Notes: generated from the letters alone by a model not told the origin. Counted from the stretch's first letter, positions 46,428 to 58,081 are shown. The stretch: 64,000 nucleotides of DNA from Thermoanaerobaculia bacterium (GCA_022822365.1 JAJEBV010000016.1:124001-188000); one strand, 5' to 3'. Numbers and translations are program-made.

Positions 46428-47717
46428 TCATCGCAGTCCAAGGCGATGGGTCTTCCCGATCCGCTGCACGTTCCGCTTCCCAACGCCCGCCTCCTCGGCA
46501 AACCGAGGCCAGTCGGCGACGGCTCCAAACACCTGGTCGATGACGCGCGCAGCCCGTGGCTTCTTCAGCCCCGAAGTCTCCGCGAGTCGGAGCAGGTCGG
46601 TCCGTTCGAAGCTGCGGCGCTTGCCCGCCAGACTCATCTGATGTTGACCGGTCCAGGTACCCCGCGGGTTGTAGGCGTAGGTCACGTCGTACGCCGGCGA
46701 CAGGCGCCACTCTCCGGCCCGGTTCATCAGAAAGGAGATGTTCTTCACGTGATCGTCCTGGTTTCGTGCAACGACATTGAAGACCGCTCGACGGTACTGC
46801 TCCTCAACCGCAACCATCCCGAGCCCGAGTTCGCGAACCGTCTCCATCGCCTGCTCGTACGAGTGGGCGCCCGCATCTCGATAGTCGAAGTGCCGCAACG
46901 CCGCCAGGGACTGCATGTGGACCCTGTTGCCGGCCGCATCGCGGTCGAAGCGGCGGGTCATGAAGTGGCTCCGTCCGCCCTCGAGGTGCAATCGGCATTC
47001 GGACATCTCGATTCCGGACTGGCGCGCCATCAGATGGTACGCGTACTCGATCCGGCCGTAGCCCAACGGATCTGCCATCTCCCGGTCGCCGTTGCCGGTG
47101 ATGCCGTCGAACTTCAGGATCCAGTGCCCGAAGCCGGCCTTCGCGTCGACCTGACCCGAATGAAACTCACCCGTGCCCGGATTCCAGGCGAGCACCGCCT
47201 TCGCTCTGGCACCGCCCGCGGATGTACCCACAATGAGGATGTCCTCTAGCGCCCCGTCTGCATCGAGGCGTCCGGACATTTCTCTTCTCTCTTCGAGAAC
47301 CCGATTCACGAGTCCGACCAGTCGAGCGATCTCGACTTCCTCGCGCCGATCTCCCCTATGTGCCGCAGGTTGGTACTCCAACGCTCCCATGCCACGAGTG
47401 CCCACGTAGCAGAGCCGATCCACTGGATTGAAGCTCTCGAGAGTCCGTTCGTTTTCCGCCAGCCAGGCATCGATCAGCAAGTTGCCGAAACGGTCGGGCA
47501 ACGAGTCCGCCAAGAGGCCGGGCAACCCCATGAACGACTGCCCGAGCGCCGGAAAGTCGAACGTCCCTTCGCGAACGGGCATCTCAAGCGGAGACACTTC
47601 GACGCCGGCCGACTGGAACACGGGATCGTACTCAAAGACGCCCACTCCTCGACCTGCGTCCCAAACCACCGCACCGATGCGGCGACCCCACAGGATCACG
47701 CTACTGGCTTCAATCAC
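46428..47717 (-). CDS. hipA: HipA-family serine/threonine kinase toxin
   Basis: A 429-residue HipA protein from GTG 47717, overlapping the hipB stop by 8 bp. The N-terminal couple_HipA region (FEYDPVFQSAGVEVSP, quoted in part) precedes GTSAGGARAKAVL, the phosphate-binding region. The catalytic loop is ARNQDDHVKNISFLM and the metal site is SPAYDVTYAY. HipA kinases phosphorylate glutamyl-tRNA synthetase or similar targets and cause dormancy. It is a full-length module with its own antitoxin and operators. Confidence 0.92.
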   Translation of the reverse strand: MIEASSVILWGRRIGAVVWDAGRGVGVFEYDPVFQSAGVEVSPLEMPVREGTFDFPALGQSFMGLPGLLADSLPDRFGNLLIDAWLAENERTLESFNPVDRLCYVGTRGMGALEYQPAAHRGDRREEVEIARLVGLVNRVLEERREMSGRLDADGALEDILIVGTSAGGARAKAVLAWNPGTGEFHSGQVDAKAGFGHWILKFDGITGNGDREMADPLGYGRIEYAYHLMARQSGIEMSECRLHLEGGRSHFMTRRFDRDAAGNRVHMQSLAALRHFDYRDAGAHSYEQAMETVRELGLGMVAVEEQYRRAVFNVVARNQDDHVKNISFLMNRAGEWRLSPAYDVTYAYNPRGTWTGQHQMSLAGKRRSFERTDLLRLAETSGLKKPRAARVIDQVFGAVADWPRFAEEAGVGKRNVQRIGKTHRLGLR

Positions 47718-48072
47718 TCACGTCCTCCGCCCACGACCACGGCTGCTTGCGCGGCCGGTCTTTCCGGCGACGGGCGCGTTGTCGTTCCCGGCCGCCTGAG
47801 TCCACTCGTTCGATGGGCCGGATCTCTCCCGAGGGCACCGCGCTCAGCAGGCCATCAGCCAAGCCAAGTTCAATCGAGAGGCGCAGCAGACTGTCCAGAC
47901 TGCATGGCCGGCCAGCCTCGATGTTGCGGAGGGTGCGCAGCCCGATTCCCGCATCCGCAGCCAGGGCTCGCTGCGTGATGTTCCTGGAAAGGCGTAGCTT
48001 CGCCAGCCGACGACCCAGCTCAGTCCGCAGCGCCCGTGAGGTCAGGTTTCGACCCGGAGTTCTACCGGCCAT
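47710..48072 (-). CDS. hipB: HipB-type helix-turn-helix antitoxin
   Basis: A 120-residue protein from ATG 48072, 6 bp after GGGGAG. A GTG at 48147 would start within the operator and is less likely. The Xre/HTH3 domain is LRLSRNITQRALAADAGIGLRTLRNIEAGR. The tail is long and basic (RERQRARRRKDRPRKQPWSW), unusual for HipB. It should bind HipA and repress the operon through the AAGAGG boxes upstream. Confidence 0.85.
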   Translation of the reverse strand: MAGRTPGRNLTSRALRTELGRRLAKLRLSRNITQRALAADAGIGLRTLRNIEAGRPCSLDSLLRLSIELGLADGLLSAVPSGEIRPIERVDSGGRERQRARRRKDRPRKQPWSWAEDVSD

Positions 48073-48139
48073 CGCTCGCTCCCCTACTCTCGGATCCTTC
48101 CCCTCGGCCCCAAGACCGGCATCAGTCTCTCCTTGGTCA

Positions 48140-48203
48140 AGAGGCACTATTCTGCCTCTTATAGATCCAAATTGCTAGTAAGAGGCTACAAACTACCCCT
48201 TAT
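48140..48203. promoter_or_regulatory. hipBA operators and promoter region
   Basis: A perfect inverted repeat AAGAGGCA (48140-48147) / TGCCTCTT (48154-48161) is followed 41 bp away by a second, weaker site TAAGAGG (48180-48186) / CCCCTTA (48197-48203). The block is conspicuously AT-rich for this genome. On the minus strand a TATAAG -10-like box overlaps an arm of the first palindrome. HipB proteins bind such paired sites cooperatively. Confidence 0.65.
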
Positions 48204-48260
48204 CAATCAGAACCTAGAGCAGTTCCAACGGCCCCAAGCGCTTCCAAGCAGCCCTTGGGC

Positions 48261-50114
48261 CTAGCGTTTCTTCCGCCGCGGCAGGTAGAGGTCGGTGATC
48301 GTCCCCTCGTAGGCCTCGGCGGCGAAGGCAACGGTCTCCGACAGCGTCGGGTGCGGATGCACGGTGAGCGCGAGATCGGCGGCCTCCGCGTTCATCTCGA
48401 TCGCCAGGGCCGCCTCGGCGATCAGGTCGCCCGCGTTGACGCCGACGATGCCGGCGCCGACGACCCGGCAGCTCGACGGATCGAACAGCAGCTTGGTCAG
48501 TCCTTCGGGCCGGCCCAGCGTCAGCGCCCGACCGGATGCGCCCCAGGGGAAGACGCCCTTCTCGTAAGCCGTGCCGTTCTCCCGCGCCTCGGTCTCGGTG
48601 AGACCCACCCAGGCCACCTCCGGGTCCGTATAGGCCACCGACGGGATGACCCTGGCCTCGAAACCGCTCTTCTCACCCGCCGCGACTTCGGCCGCGACCT
48701 TGCCCTCGTGGGTGGCCTTGTGGGCAAGCATCGGGCCGGGCACCAGGTCGCCGATCGCGAAGACGTGCGGCACGTTCGTACGCTGCTGGTCGTCGACCGG
48801 GACGAAACCCTGCTCGTCGACGTGAACACCCGCCGCCTCGGCGCCGAAACGGTCGCTGTTGGGACGGCGGCCGACCGCGACAAGGACCCGCCCGAACAGG
48901 CCGGAACGCGACTCACCGTCGTCGTCTTCCATGGACACCATCAGGCCGTTCTTCTGTGCCTTGACGCCGGTCACGCGGGTAGAGGTGTGAATGCCCTCCA
49001 GACGGCCGGCGAGGCGACGCTGGAGCGGGCGGACCAGATCGCGGTCGACGCCGGTCAGAAGCTGCGGCAGCAGTTCGACGACCGTCACGCGACAGCCGAG
49101 GGCGGCGTAAACCGTCGCCATCTCGAGACCGATGATGCCGCCGCCGATCACGAGCAGCCTGCCGTCGGGCTCGAAGTCGGGATCGAGTTCGAGCGCGTCG
49201 GTCGAGTCCCACACCCGCGGGTCGCCCTCCGGCAGACCCGGGATCATCGCCGGACGCGAGCCGACGGCGACGATCGCCTGGCCGAAGGTCAGCGTGCGGC
49301 GGCCGCCGTCGCCGTCCGCGACCGCGACTTCGTGGGGACCGACGAACCGGCCGCGGCCGCGCACGACCTCGACCTTCCGCCGCGCGGCGAGCTGGGCCAG
49401 GCCTCCCGTCAGCCGGCCGACGACTTCCTCCTTCCAGCCCAGCAGGCGCGCGCGGTCTATCTCGGGCTGCCCGAAGTCGATGCCATGGGCGGCGAACTCC
49501 GCCGCCTCGTCGATCACGCGGCCGGCATGCAGCAGTGCCTTGGAGGGGATGCAGCCGACGTTCAGGCATACGCCGCCGAGGTTCGCGTGCGGTTCGACGA
49601 GCACGACCTGCCGACCCAGGTCCGTCGCACGGAAGGCGGCCGTGTAGCCACCAGGCCCGGCGCCCAGGACCAGCACTTCGGCGTCGACCTCTCGCGGCGC
49701 GGCGACGACGGGCGCGGCCGACGCCACCGCTGCTTCAGGCGCCGCCGACTCTTCTTCCGCGCCCTGCGCGGCCGGCTCCGCGCCGGCCTCCGGGGCGGCA
49801 CTCCTCCCGGACGCCGGCGGAGGCGCATGCGGATGCCGCGGCCGCTCCGCCCGATGATCGGGGTGCGACTCGTCATCGGCGTCGAGAACGACGATCAGGT
49901 CCCCCTCCCCCACCTTGTCGCCGAGGGAGACGGCGACCTCCAGGACGACGCCGCAGTGGGGCGACGGCACCTCCATCGACGCCTTGTCGCTCTCGAGCGT
50001 GATCAGACCCGCGTCGACGTCGACGTGCTCGCCCGGCGAGACGAGGACCTCGACCACATCGACGGAGTCGAAGTCGCCGATGTCGGGTACGACGATGCGG
50101 ATCGGTTCGGCCAT
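48261..50114 (-). CDS. lpd: Dihydrolipoamide dehydrogenase with N-terminal lipoyl domain
   Basis: A 617-residue E3 enzyme. Residues 1-80 form a lipoyl domain with the lipoylated Lys in TLESDKASMEVPSP. A Pro/Ala linker follows, then FAD-binding GAGPGGYTAAFRA and the redox disulfide CLNVGCIPSKALLH. The interface His-Glu is in HPHPTLSETVAF. It reoxidises dihydrolipoamide for the pyruvate dehydrogenase complex encoded just upstream and starts 10 bp after aceF. Lipoyl-E3 fusions are known in several Gram-negative groups. Confidence 0.94.
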   Translation of the reverse strand: MAEPIRIVVPDIGDFDSVDVVEVLVSPGEHVDVDAGLITLESDKASMEVPSPHCGVVLEVAVSLGDKVGEGDLIVVLDADDESHPDHRAERPRHPHAPPPASGRSAAPEAGAEPAAQGAEEESAAPEAAVASAAPVVAAPREVDAEVLVLGAGPGGYTAAFRATDLGRQVVLVEPHANLGGVCLNVGCIPSKALLHAGRVIDEAAEFAAHGIDFGQPEIDRARLLGWKEEVVGRLTGGLAQLAARRKVEVVRGRGRFVGPHEVAVADGDGGRRTLTFGQAIVAVGSRPAMIPGLPEGDPRVWDSTDALELDPDFEPDGRLLVIGGGIIGLEMATVYAALGCRVTVVELLPQLLTGVDRDLVRPLQRRLAGRLEGIHTSTRVTGVKAQKNGLMVSMEDDDGESRSGLFGRVLVAVGRRPNSDRFGAEAAGVHVDEQGFVPVDDQQRTNVPHVFAIGDLVPGPMLAHKATHEGKVAAEVAAGEKSGFEARVIPSVAYTDPEVAWVGLTETEARENGTAYEKGVFPWGASGRALTLGRPEGLTKLLFDPSSCRVVGAGIVGVNAGDLIAEAALAIEMNAEAADLALTVHPHPTLSETVAFAAEAYEGTITDLYLPRRKKR

Positions 50115-50124
50115 CTCGCCAGCG

Positions 50125-51420
50125 TCAGAGCACGACCCGGCGGATGTCCGAGAGCACCGAACACAGGTGGGTCGTGAAGCGCACCGCGTACGCGCCGTCG
50201 ATCACCCGGTGGTCGTACGACAGCGAAACCGGCAGCATGAGCCGGGGCGCCAGACCCGCGCCAACGTAGACCGGCCGCCGCACGGAACGCGAAACGCCCA
50301 GGATGCCGACCTCCGGCGCGTTGACGATCGGCGTGAACGCGGTGCCGCCGATTCCGCCGAGGCTCGAGATCGTGAAGGTCGCGCCCTGGATGTCTGCGGG
50401 CCGGAGCTTCCGCTCGCGCGCCCGGCCGCTGACTTGGGCGAGTTCGCCGGCAAGTTCGTAGACGGACTTCCGGTCCACCTCGCGCACCACGGGCACGACC
50501 AGGCCGTCCGGCGTGTCGACCGCGACACCCAGGTTGTAGTAGCGCTTGAGAACCAGGGATTCTCCGTCCGGAGCGAGCGACGAGTTCATCTCCGGGAACT
50601 CGACAAGCGTTGCCGCCGCGGCCTTCATCAGGAAGGCCAGCAGGGTGAGCCGGACGCCGCGTTCCCGCGCCTCGTCGAGACGCGCCCGGCGAAAGGCCTC
50701 CAGGTCCGTGATGTCGGCCTCGTCGTGCTGGGTCACGTGCGGCACGTTCAGCCAGCTCCGGTGGAGGCTCGCCGCGGACAGCTTGCGGATGCGGCCGAGC
50801 GGCTTCGACTCGACCGGCCCGAACTTCGAGAAGTCGATCTCCGGGACAGGCGGGATGCCGGCGCCGGCAACCCGCGGTCCGCGGCCGGTCATCACCTCCT
50901 TGACGAAGCCCTCGACGTCCTCGCGCAGGATGCGGCCCTTGGCGCCGCTGCCGGAGACCCTCCGGAGATCGACGCCGAGCATGCGGGCGAAGCGCCGCAC
51001 GGCCGGGCTCGCGTGGGGCGGGGCCGAGGTCGCTGCCGGTCCGCCGGCCGCCGGGGGCGGCGGCCGGCGACCGCGACGAGGCGGACGCGGTTCGGCGGCG
51101 GCTGCCGGTCCAGGCGCCTCCGCCGCAGCTCCTCCACCTGCCGGGACGGTCTCCACGGTCTCGGCTTCCGCAACCGCGGCCGCCGCCTCGATCGTCAGGA
51201 TCAGGTCGCCTTCGCCGACCTGGCCGCCGAGTTCCACCGCGATCTCGATCACCCGGCCCGCCGCCGGCGAGGGCACCTCCATCGACGCCTTGTCGCTCTC
51301 GAGCGTGATCAGGGACTGATCGACCGAGACCTCGTCGCCGACGCCGACCAGGACCTCGACGACATCGACGGAATCGAAGTCGCCGATGTCGGGGACGACG
51401 ACGGAGAGGGTCTCGCTCAC
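50125..51420 (-). CDS. aceF: Dihydrolipoamide acetyltransferase (E2 of pyruvate dehydrogenase)
   Basis: A 431-residue E2 from GTG 51420, overlapping the aceE stop (GTGA). One lipoyl domain (TLESDKASMEVPSP) and a Pro-rich linker lead to a peripheral-subunit-binding domain (ASPAVRRFARMLGVDLRRVSGSG, quoted in part). The catalytic domain has SYDHRVIDG near the C-terminus. It transfers acetyl groups to CoA in the core of the complex. A single lipoyl domain is fewer than in E. coli (three). Confidence 0.93.
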   Translation of the reverse strand: MSETLSVVVPDIGDFDSVDVVEVLVGVGDEVSVDQSLITLESDKASMEVPSPAAGRVIEIAVELGGQVGEGDLILTIEAAAAVAEAETVETVPAGGGAAAEAPGPAAAAEPRPPRRGRRPPPPAAGGPAATSAPPHASPAVRRFARMLGVDLRRVSGSGAKGRILREDVEGFVKEVMTGRGPRVAGAGIPPVPEIDFSKFGPVESKPLGRIRKLSAASLHRSWLNVPHVTQHDEADITDLEAFRRARLDEARERGVRLTLLAFLMKAAAATLVEFPEMNSSLAPDGESLVLKRYYNLGVAVDTPDGLVVPVVREVDRKSVYELAGELAQVSGRARERKLRPADIQGATFTISSLGGIGGTAFTPIVNAPEVGILGVSRSVRRPVYVGAGLAPRLMLPVSLSYDHRVIDGAYAVRFTTHLCSVLSDIRRVVL

Positions 51421-54107
51421 GCGGTGGCCGGGTTCGGGGCGTTCGGGTCGATGCCGTAGGCGGCGATCGCCCTGGACGGCGCCTCGGGATCGATCTCGCC
51501 GTTCTCGGCCAGGGAGGCCAGGGCGGAGACCACGATGTGCCGGCGGTCGACCTCGAAGAAGGCCCGCAACTGCTCCCGGGTGTCGCTGCGGCCGAAGCCA
51601 TCGGTACCGAGCGTCCGGTACGGACCCGGGACGAAGGCGCGGATCTGGTCCGTGAAGACCTTCATGTAGTCGCTCGCCGCGACCGTCACGCCGCCGCGCC
51701 CGGTCAGGCACTGGCGGACGTAGGACACCTTTTTCTCCTCGCCCGGATGGAGGCGGTTCCAGCGCTCCACCTCCAGCCCATCGCGCCGCAGCTCGTTGAA
51801 GCTGGTAGCCGACCAGACTTCGGCGGACACCTTCCAGTCCTCCTCCAGCATCTCGGCCGCGGCCTCCGCCTCGCGCAGGATCGCTCCCGAAGCCAGCAGG
51901 GTGGCCCGCTTCCGATGACGCGAGCCGGGCCGGATCCGGTGCAGGCCGCGCCGGATGCCCTCTTCGGCGCCGGCCGGCATCCTGGGGTGCTCGTAGTTCT
52001 CGTTGAGCGTCGTCAGGTAGTAGAAGACCGGCTCCTCCTCGGCGTACATCCGCCGCAGGCCGTCCTGGAGGATCACCGCGAGCTCGTAGGCGTAGGTCGG
52101 GTCGTAGGAGACGCAGTTCGGCACCGTCGAAGCGGCCAGGTGACTGTGGCCGTCCTGGTGTTGCAGGCCCTCGCCGTTGAGCGTCGTCCGCCCCGACGTG
52201 CCGCCGATCAGGAATCCCCGCGCCTGCATGTCGGCCGCGGCCCAGATCAGGTCGCCGACCCGCTGGAAGCCGAACATCGAGTAGAAGATGAAGAACGGGA
52301 TCATGTGGAAGCCGTGGTTGGCGGCCGAGGTGCCCGCCGCCATCCAGGAGCAGAGCGAGCCAGCCTCGTTGATCCCCTCCTGGAGGATCTGACCGTCGCG
52401 GGCCTCCCTGTAGGGCGCGATCTTGTGCGCGTCGACCGGTTCGTAGAGCTGTCCGGTCGGCGCGTAGATGCCGAGCTGCCGGAACATGCCCTCCATGCCG
52501 AAGGTGCGCGCCTCGTCGGCGACGATCGGCACCAGCCTGTTGCGGATCACGGGATTCCGCGTGAGCAGCGTGAACAGGCGCACGAACGCCATCGTGGTCG
52601 AGAACTGGCGCCCGCGGCTCGACCGCAGCAGGGCCTCGAAGGCGTCCAGATCGGGCACGTCGAGCGGTGTCGCGGCAAGGGTCCGCGCCGGCAGGTAACC
52701 GCCCAGCGCCTCGCGACGCTCCTTCAGGTAGCGGATCTCGGGACTGTCCTCCGGCGGCCGGTAGAACGGCGTCTCTTCCAGGTCCTCGTCGGAGACCGGG
52801 ATGTCCAGCCGGTCCCGGAAACCCATCAGCGCCCGCAGCCCCATCTTCTTCTGCTGGTGGGTGACGTTCATCCCCTCGCCGGCCTCGCCCATGCCGTAGC
52901 CCTTGACCGTCTTCGCCAGGATGACCGTCGGCTGCCCGGTGTGCTTCACGGCCGCCGCGTAGGCGGCGTAGATCTTGTGCGGGTCGTGGCCTCCCCGGTT
53001 CAGCCGCCAGATGTCCTCGTCGGTCAGGTGGGCCACCATCGCCTTGAGTTCGGGGTACTTGCCGAAGAAGTGCTCGCGCACGAAGCCGCCGTCCTGGCTC
53101 GCCTTGTACGCCTGGTACTCGCCGTCGACCGCCTCCTCCATGCGCCGCCGCAGCAGCCCGTGGCGGTCGCGAGCCAGCAGCGGATCCCAGTACGAACCCC
53201 AGACCAGCTTGATCACGTTCCAGCCGGCGCCCCGGAACACCGCCTCGAGTTCCTGGATGATCTTGCCGTTGCCCCGGACCGGGCCGTCCAGCCGCTGCAG
53301 GTTGCAGTTGACGACGAAGATCAGGTTGTCGAGCTTCTCCCGGGTGGCCAGGGAGATCGATCCGAGGGACTCCGGCTCATCCATCTCACCGTCGCCCATG
53401 AAGGCCCAGACCTTGCGGCCCTCGGTGTCGACCAGGCCCCGGTTGTGCAGGTACTTCATGAACCGGGCCTGGAAGATCGCCATCAGCGGCCCGAGTCCCA
53501 TCGACACGGTCGGGTACTGCCAGAAGCCGGGCATCAGCCAGGGGTGCGGATAGGAGGACAGCCCTCCCGGCTGTGACTCGCGGCGGAAACGGAGCAGTTC
53601 GTCCTCGCTCAGCCGGCCCTCTAGGAAGGCGCGGGCGTAGATGCCGGGCGAGGAGTGACCCTGGATCATGACCAGGTCGCCGCCCTGGTCCTCCGAAGGC
53701 GCGCGGAAGAAGTGGTTGAAACCCACGTCGTAGAGCGTCGCGGCGGAAGCGAAGGACGCGATGTGCCCGCCCAGTCCGTCGTGGTCGTGGTTGGCGCGCA
53801 CGACCATCGCCATCGCGTTCCAGCGGATGATGCTGCGGATCCGCCACTCGAGTTCCGCGTCGCCCGGCAGCGGTTCCTGCGCCCTGACCGGAATCGTGTT
53901 CAGGTAGGCGGTCGTCGCCTTGTACGGCAGATAGGCGCCGGAGCGCCGAGCCTGGTCGACCAGGGCTTCCAGCAGGAAGTGGGCGCGCTCGGGCCCCTCG
54001 CGGTCCATGACCGCTTCCAGAGCCTCCAGCCACTCGGCGGTTTCCGCCGGATCGATGTCCTGGCGCGCCGTGTCCGCCCTGAGCCTGTTTGTGGGATTCA
54101 TGTCCAT
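51417..54107 (-). CDS. aceE: Pyruvate dehydrogenase E1 component (homodimeric)
   Basis: An 896-residue E1 from ATG 54107 (MDMNPTN; ATG 54101 is an alternative). The E. coli-type homodimeric form is clear from length and signatures such as GHIASFASAATLYDVGFNHFF, GDGEMDEPES in the thiamine-diphosphate site, GGTSGRTTLNGEGLQHQDGH and YDPTYAYELAVI. It decarboxylates pyruvate and acetylates the E2 lipoyl group. aceE, aceF and lpd form one tightly packed operon. A TPP riboswitch on the opposite strand lies about 140 bp from its start and serves thiC. Confidence 0.95.
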   Translation of the reverse strand: MDMNPTNRLRADTARQDIDPAETAEWLEALEAVMDREGPERAHFLLEALVDQARRSGAYLPYKATTAYLNTIPVRAQEPLPGDAELEWRIRSIIRWNAMAMVVRANHDHDGLGGHIASFASAATLYDVGFNHFFRAPSEDQGGDLVMIQGHSSPGIYARAFLEGRLSEDELLRFRRESQPGGLSSYPHPWLMPGFWQYPTVSMGLGPLMAIFQARFMKYLHNRGLVDTEGRKVWAFMGDGEMDEPESLGSISLATREKLDNLIFVVNCNLQRLDGPVRGNGKIIQELEAVFRGAGWNVIKLVWGSYWDPLLARDRHGLLRRRMEEAVDGEYQAYKASQDGGFVREHFFGKYPELKAMVAHLTDEDIWRLNRGGHDPHKIYAAYAAAVKHTGQPTVILAKTVKGYGMGEAGEGMNVTHQQKKMGLRALMGFRDRLDIPVSDEDLEETPFYRPPEDSPEIRYLKERREALGGYLPARTLAATPLDVPDLDAFEALLRSSRGRQFSTTMAFVRLFTLLTRNPVIRNRLVPIVADEARTFGMEGMFRQLGIYAPTGQLYEPVDAHKIAPYREARDGQILQEGINEAGSLCSWMAAGTSAANHGFHMIPFFIFYSMFGFQRVGDLIWAAADMQARGFLIGGTSGRTTLNGEGLQHQDGHSHLAASTVPNCVSYDPTYAYELAVILQDGLRRMYAEEEPVFYYLTTLNENYEHPRMPAGAEEGIRRGLHRIRPGSRHRKRATLLASGAILREAEAAAEMLEEDWKVSAEVWSATSFNELRRDGLEVERWNRLHPGEEKKVSYVRQCLTGRGGVTVAASDYMKVFTDQIRAFVPGPYRTLGTDGFGRSDTREQLRAFFEVDRRHIVVSALASLAENGEIDPEAPSRAIAAYGIDPNAPNPATA

Positions 54108-54245
54108 CTCTTTGTCGCCCAAGGGCTTTCGGCGCATGCTCGGCGCCGCCCCGGGAACCTCCGATTCTACCCGCCCAAGGTCCCCCAGGCGGCTTCGGGA
54201 CAACGGCAGGGAGCAGCGCGAGACTCCACGACTGCTATGGTCCAG

Positions 54246-56270
<2,025 letters not shown>

Positions 56271-56332
56271 GGGCCGCGGAGGCCCGTGAGGCGCCAGTCC
56301 CCCGAAGCGAGTCACGCGAGACGACCAAGACC

Positions 56333-57376
56333 ATGTTCGAAGAACTCAGGATCCGGCAGTTTCGGCTCTTCGACGAACTCCACCTCGAATCGCTGGGACG
56401 AATCAACGTCCTGACGGGCCGGAACAACAGCGGCAAGACCACTCTGCTTGAAGCGATCCTCCACTTGTGCGGAGGCGGTCATCAAGGCGGAGTACTGGTC
56501 TCAAACCAGATGCGCGAGATGATCCAGCCCGGTGCGTCCCCCGCTGACTGGGCGACGACCCGATTCGGCCACATCTTCCACAAACTGGACACCAGCAGCA
56601 CGATCAGCGTCGAAGGCCGACATTCGGAACAGGGAACGCTGTCCCTGGAGATCTCTTTTGCCTCAGACGGCCGCATGAAGATCCCCTTGGGCAACGGCCA
56701 GGACGCGGCACCTATCGAGGGACCCGACGCCATTCTCCGGTACGTCTTTCGGCAGTCCGGCCGCGAAGCCGCCGAGACAACTCTCCGATGCACGGCAGAG
56801 GGTTTCGACACCTCGGAACAGCAAGGCCTGCCACCCTTTCCCGTCTCCATCCTGACGATGCGCAACGGCAACGTCCGGGAAGACGCAGATCGGTTCAGTG
56901 CCCTGCGACGAAGAAAGGAGCACGACGTCATACGAGACGCACTCCAGAAGATCGAGCCCCGCCTGACCGACCTCGAAATCAACTCGGGTCGAGGCGAACC
57001 GATGATCTTCGGCGACGTCGGACTACCGGAACTCGTCCCGTTGAACGTGATGGGGGAAGGGATGGTCCGTGTCGCACGACTCGTCCTCTCTATCGCCACC
57101 TCGCCGAAGGGAGTCGTGCTTGTTGACGAGATCGAAAACGGCATCCACCACTCCGCCATGGAGAAGGTCTGGGCCGCCGTCTCCCGGGCTGCCAGCGAGT
57201 ACCAGACACAGGTCTTTGCGACCACCCACAGCCTCGAATGCGTCCATGCAGCGCACCGAGCGATTCCCGAGGGTCTGAGCCTGCATCGGCTGCAGCCCGG
57301 CACCGGCCGAACCTCCGTCGCCTACGGCACGGACGAGATTACGGCGGCCGTGCACCACCACATCGAGGTGAGGTGA
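56333..57376 (+). CDS. AAA_15/AAA_21-type ATPase of a split OLD-like system
   Basis: A 347-residue ATPase from ATG 56333. Walker A is LTGRNNSGKTTLLE (about 27-40), the signature-like segment NVMGEGMVRVARLVL precedes Walker B VVLVDEIENGIHH (about 260-272), and the switch His is in TTHSLEC (about 296). There is no TOPRIM domain in this chain. The next gene, which overlaps by 1 nt (TGATG), supplies one. The pair probably acts as a DNA-sensing nuclease module. The codon use looks less GC-extreme than thiC, by eye. Confidence 0.8.
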   Translation: MFEELRIRQFRLFDELHLESLGRINVLTGRNNSGKTTLLEAILHLCGGGHQGGVLVSNQMREMIQPGASPADWATTRFGHIFHKLDTSSTISVEGRHSEQGTLSLEISFASDGRMKIPLGNGQDAAPIEGPDAILRYVFRQSGREAAETTLRCTAEGFDTSEQQGLPPFPVSILTMRNGNVREDADRFSALRRRKEHDVIRDALQKIEPRLTDLEINSGRGEPMIFGDVGLPELVPLNVMGEGMVRVARLVLSIATSPKGVVLVDEIENGIHHSAMEKVWAAVSRAASEYQTQVFATTHSLECVHAAHRAIPEGLSLHRLQPGTGRTSVAYGTDEITAAVHHHIEVR

Positions 57377-58041
57377 TGCCGTGCGACGACGCCCAGTCAG
57401 GCGTCGACGAACCACCGGAAGAGCGGCCACGCACTACCATTCGCTCCGCGTCGCAACTTCTGGTCGAAGGCAGAGACTACGTCCATTTCGTCTCAGCACT
57501 GACGAAGGAGCACTCCTTCGCGACACCGCAACTGCAGAACTTCGGCGGCGTCAACGAACTCTCGTCCTACTTGACGGCCTTCGTGCGCGCCCCAGGCTTC
57601 GAGAAAGTCGAGCGCCTCGGAGTCCTTCGGGACGCTGAGGGAGATTCCCGGTCGGCCTTCCAGAGCGTTCAGGGCTCCCTTGAGGCGGCAGGCCTCGTCG
57701 TTCCGAAGACACCAGGCCACATTGAGCCCGGCCAACCCTCCGTGGGGGTTCTCATCGTTCCGGCTCACGGTGGCGGCATGCTCGAAACCGTGTTGTGCAC
57801 AACACTCGCAGAAACGCCGATCGTGAATTGCATCGACGAGTTCCTGGAATGCGCGCATGCTGCCGGAGCCGAGATTCGCCGCCGACAGAAGGCCCGATCC
57901 TCCGCCTACCTCGCCACACGCGCTGTTCCCGGCCTTGCGGTGGGAGTCGCAGCGAAGAAGGGCTACTGGAATCTCCGTCACGAAGCGCTGAAGCCGCTGG
58001 TCGACTTCGTTGCCGCCGTCGGAGGGAAGACTGTTCAATGA
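57376..58041 (+). CDS. DUF3226 TOPRIM-fold protein
   Basis: A 221-residue protein from ATG 57376, 1-nt overlap with the ATPase stop. The TOPRIM acidic residues are E31 and D34 (LLVEGRDYVHF) and D86 (LGVLRDAEGD, with D90). VGVLIVPAHGGGMLETVL is the DUF3226 signature with E137. DUF3226 proteins are usually next to AAA_15-type ATPases, as here. A nuclease role against phage or foreign DNA is inferred from the OLD analogy. Confidence 0.78.
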   Translation: MPCDDAQSGVDEPPEERPRTTIRSASQLLVEGRDYVHFVSALTKEHSFATPQLQNFGGVNELSSYLTAFVRAPGFEKVERLGVLRDAEGDSRSAFQSVQGSLEAAGLVVPKTPGHIEPGQPSVGVLIVPAHGGGMLETVLCTTLAETPIVNCIDEFLECAHAAGAEIRRRQKARSSAYLATRAVPGLAVGVAAKKGYWNLRHEALKPLVDFVAAVGGKTVQ

Positions 58042-58081
58042 GGCAAGGGACACTGCGTTGAGACACTGGTAACGTGGCTGC

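Noticed and set aside
48255-53576. Very long plus-strand open frames opposite aceE, aceF and lpd
   Set aside because: They mirror the wobble bias of the pyruvate dehydrogenase genes and encode low-complexity Arg/Asp/His-rich text with no motif.
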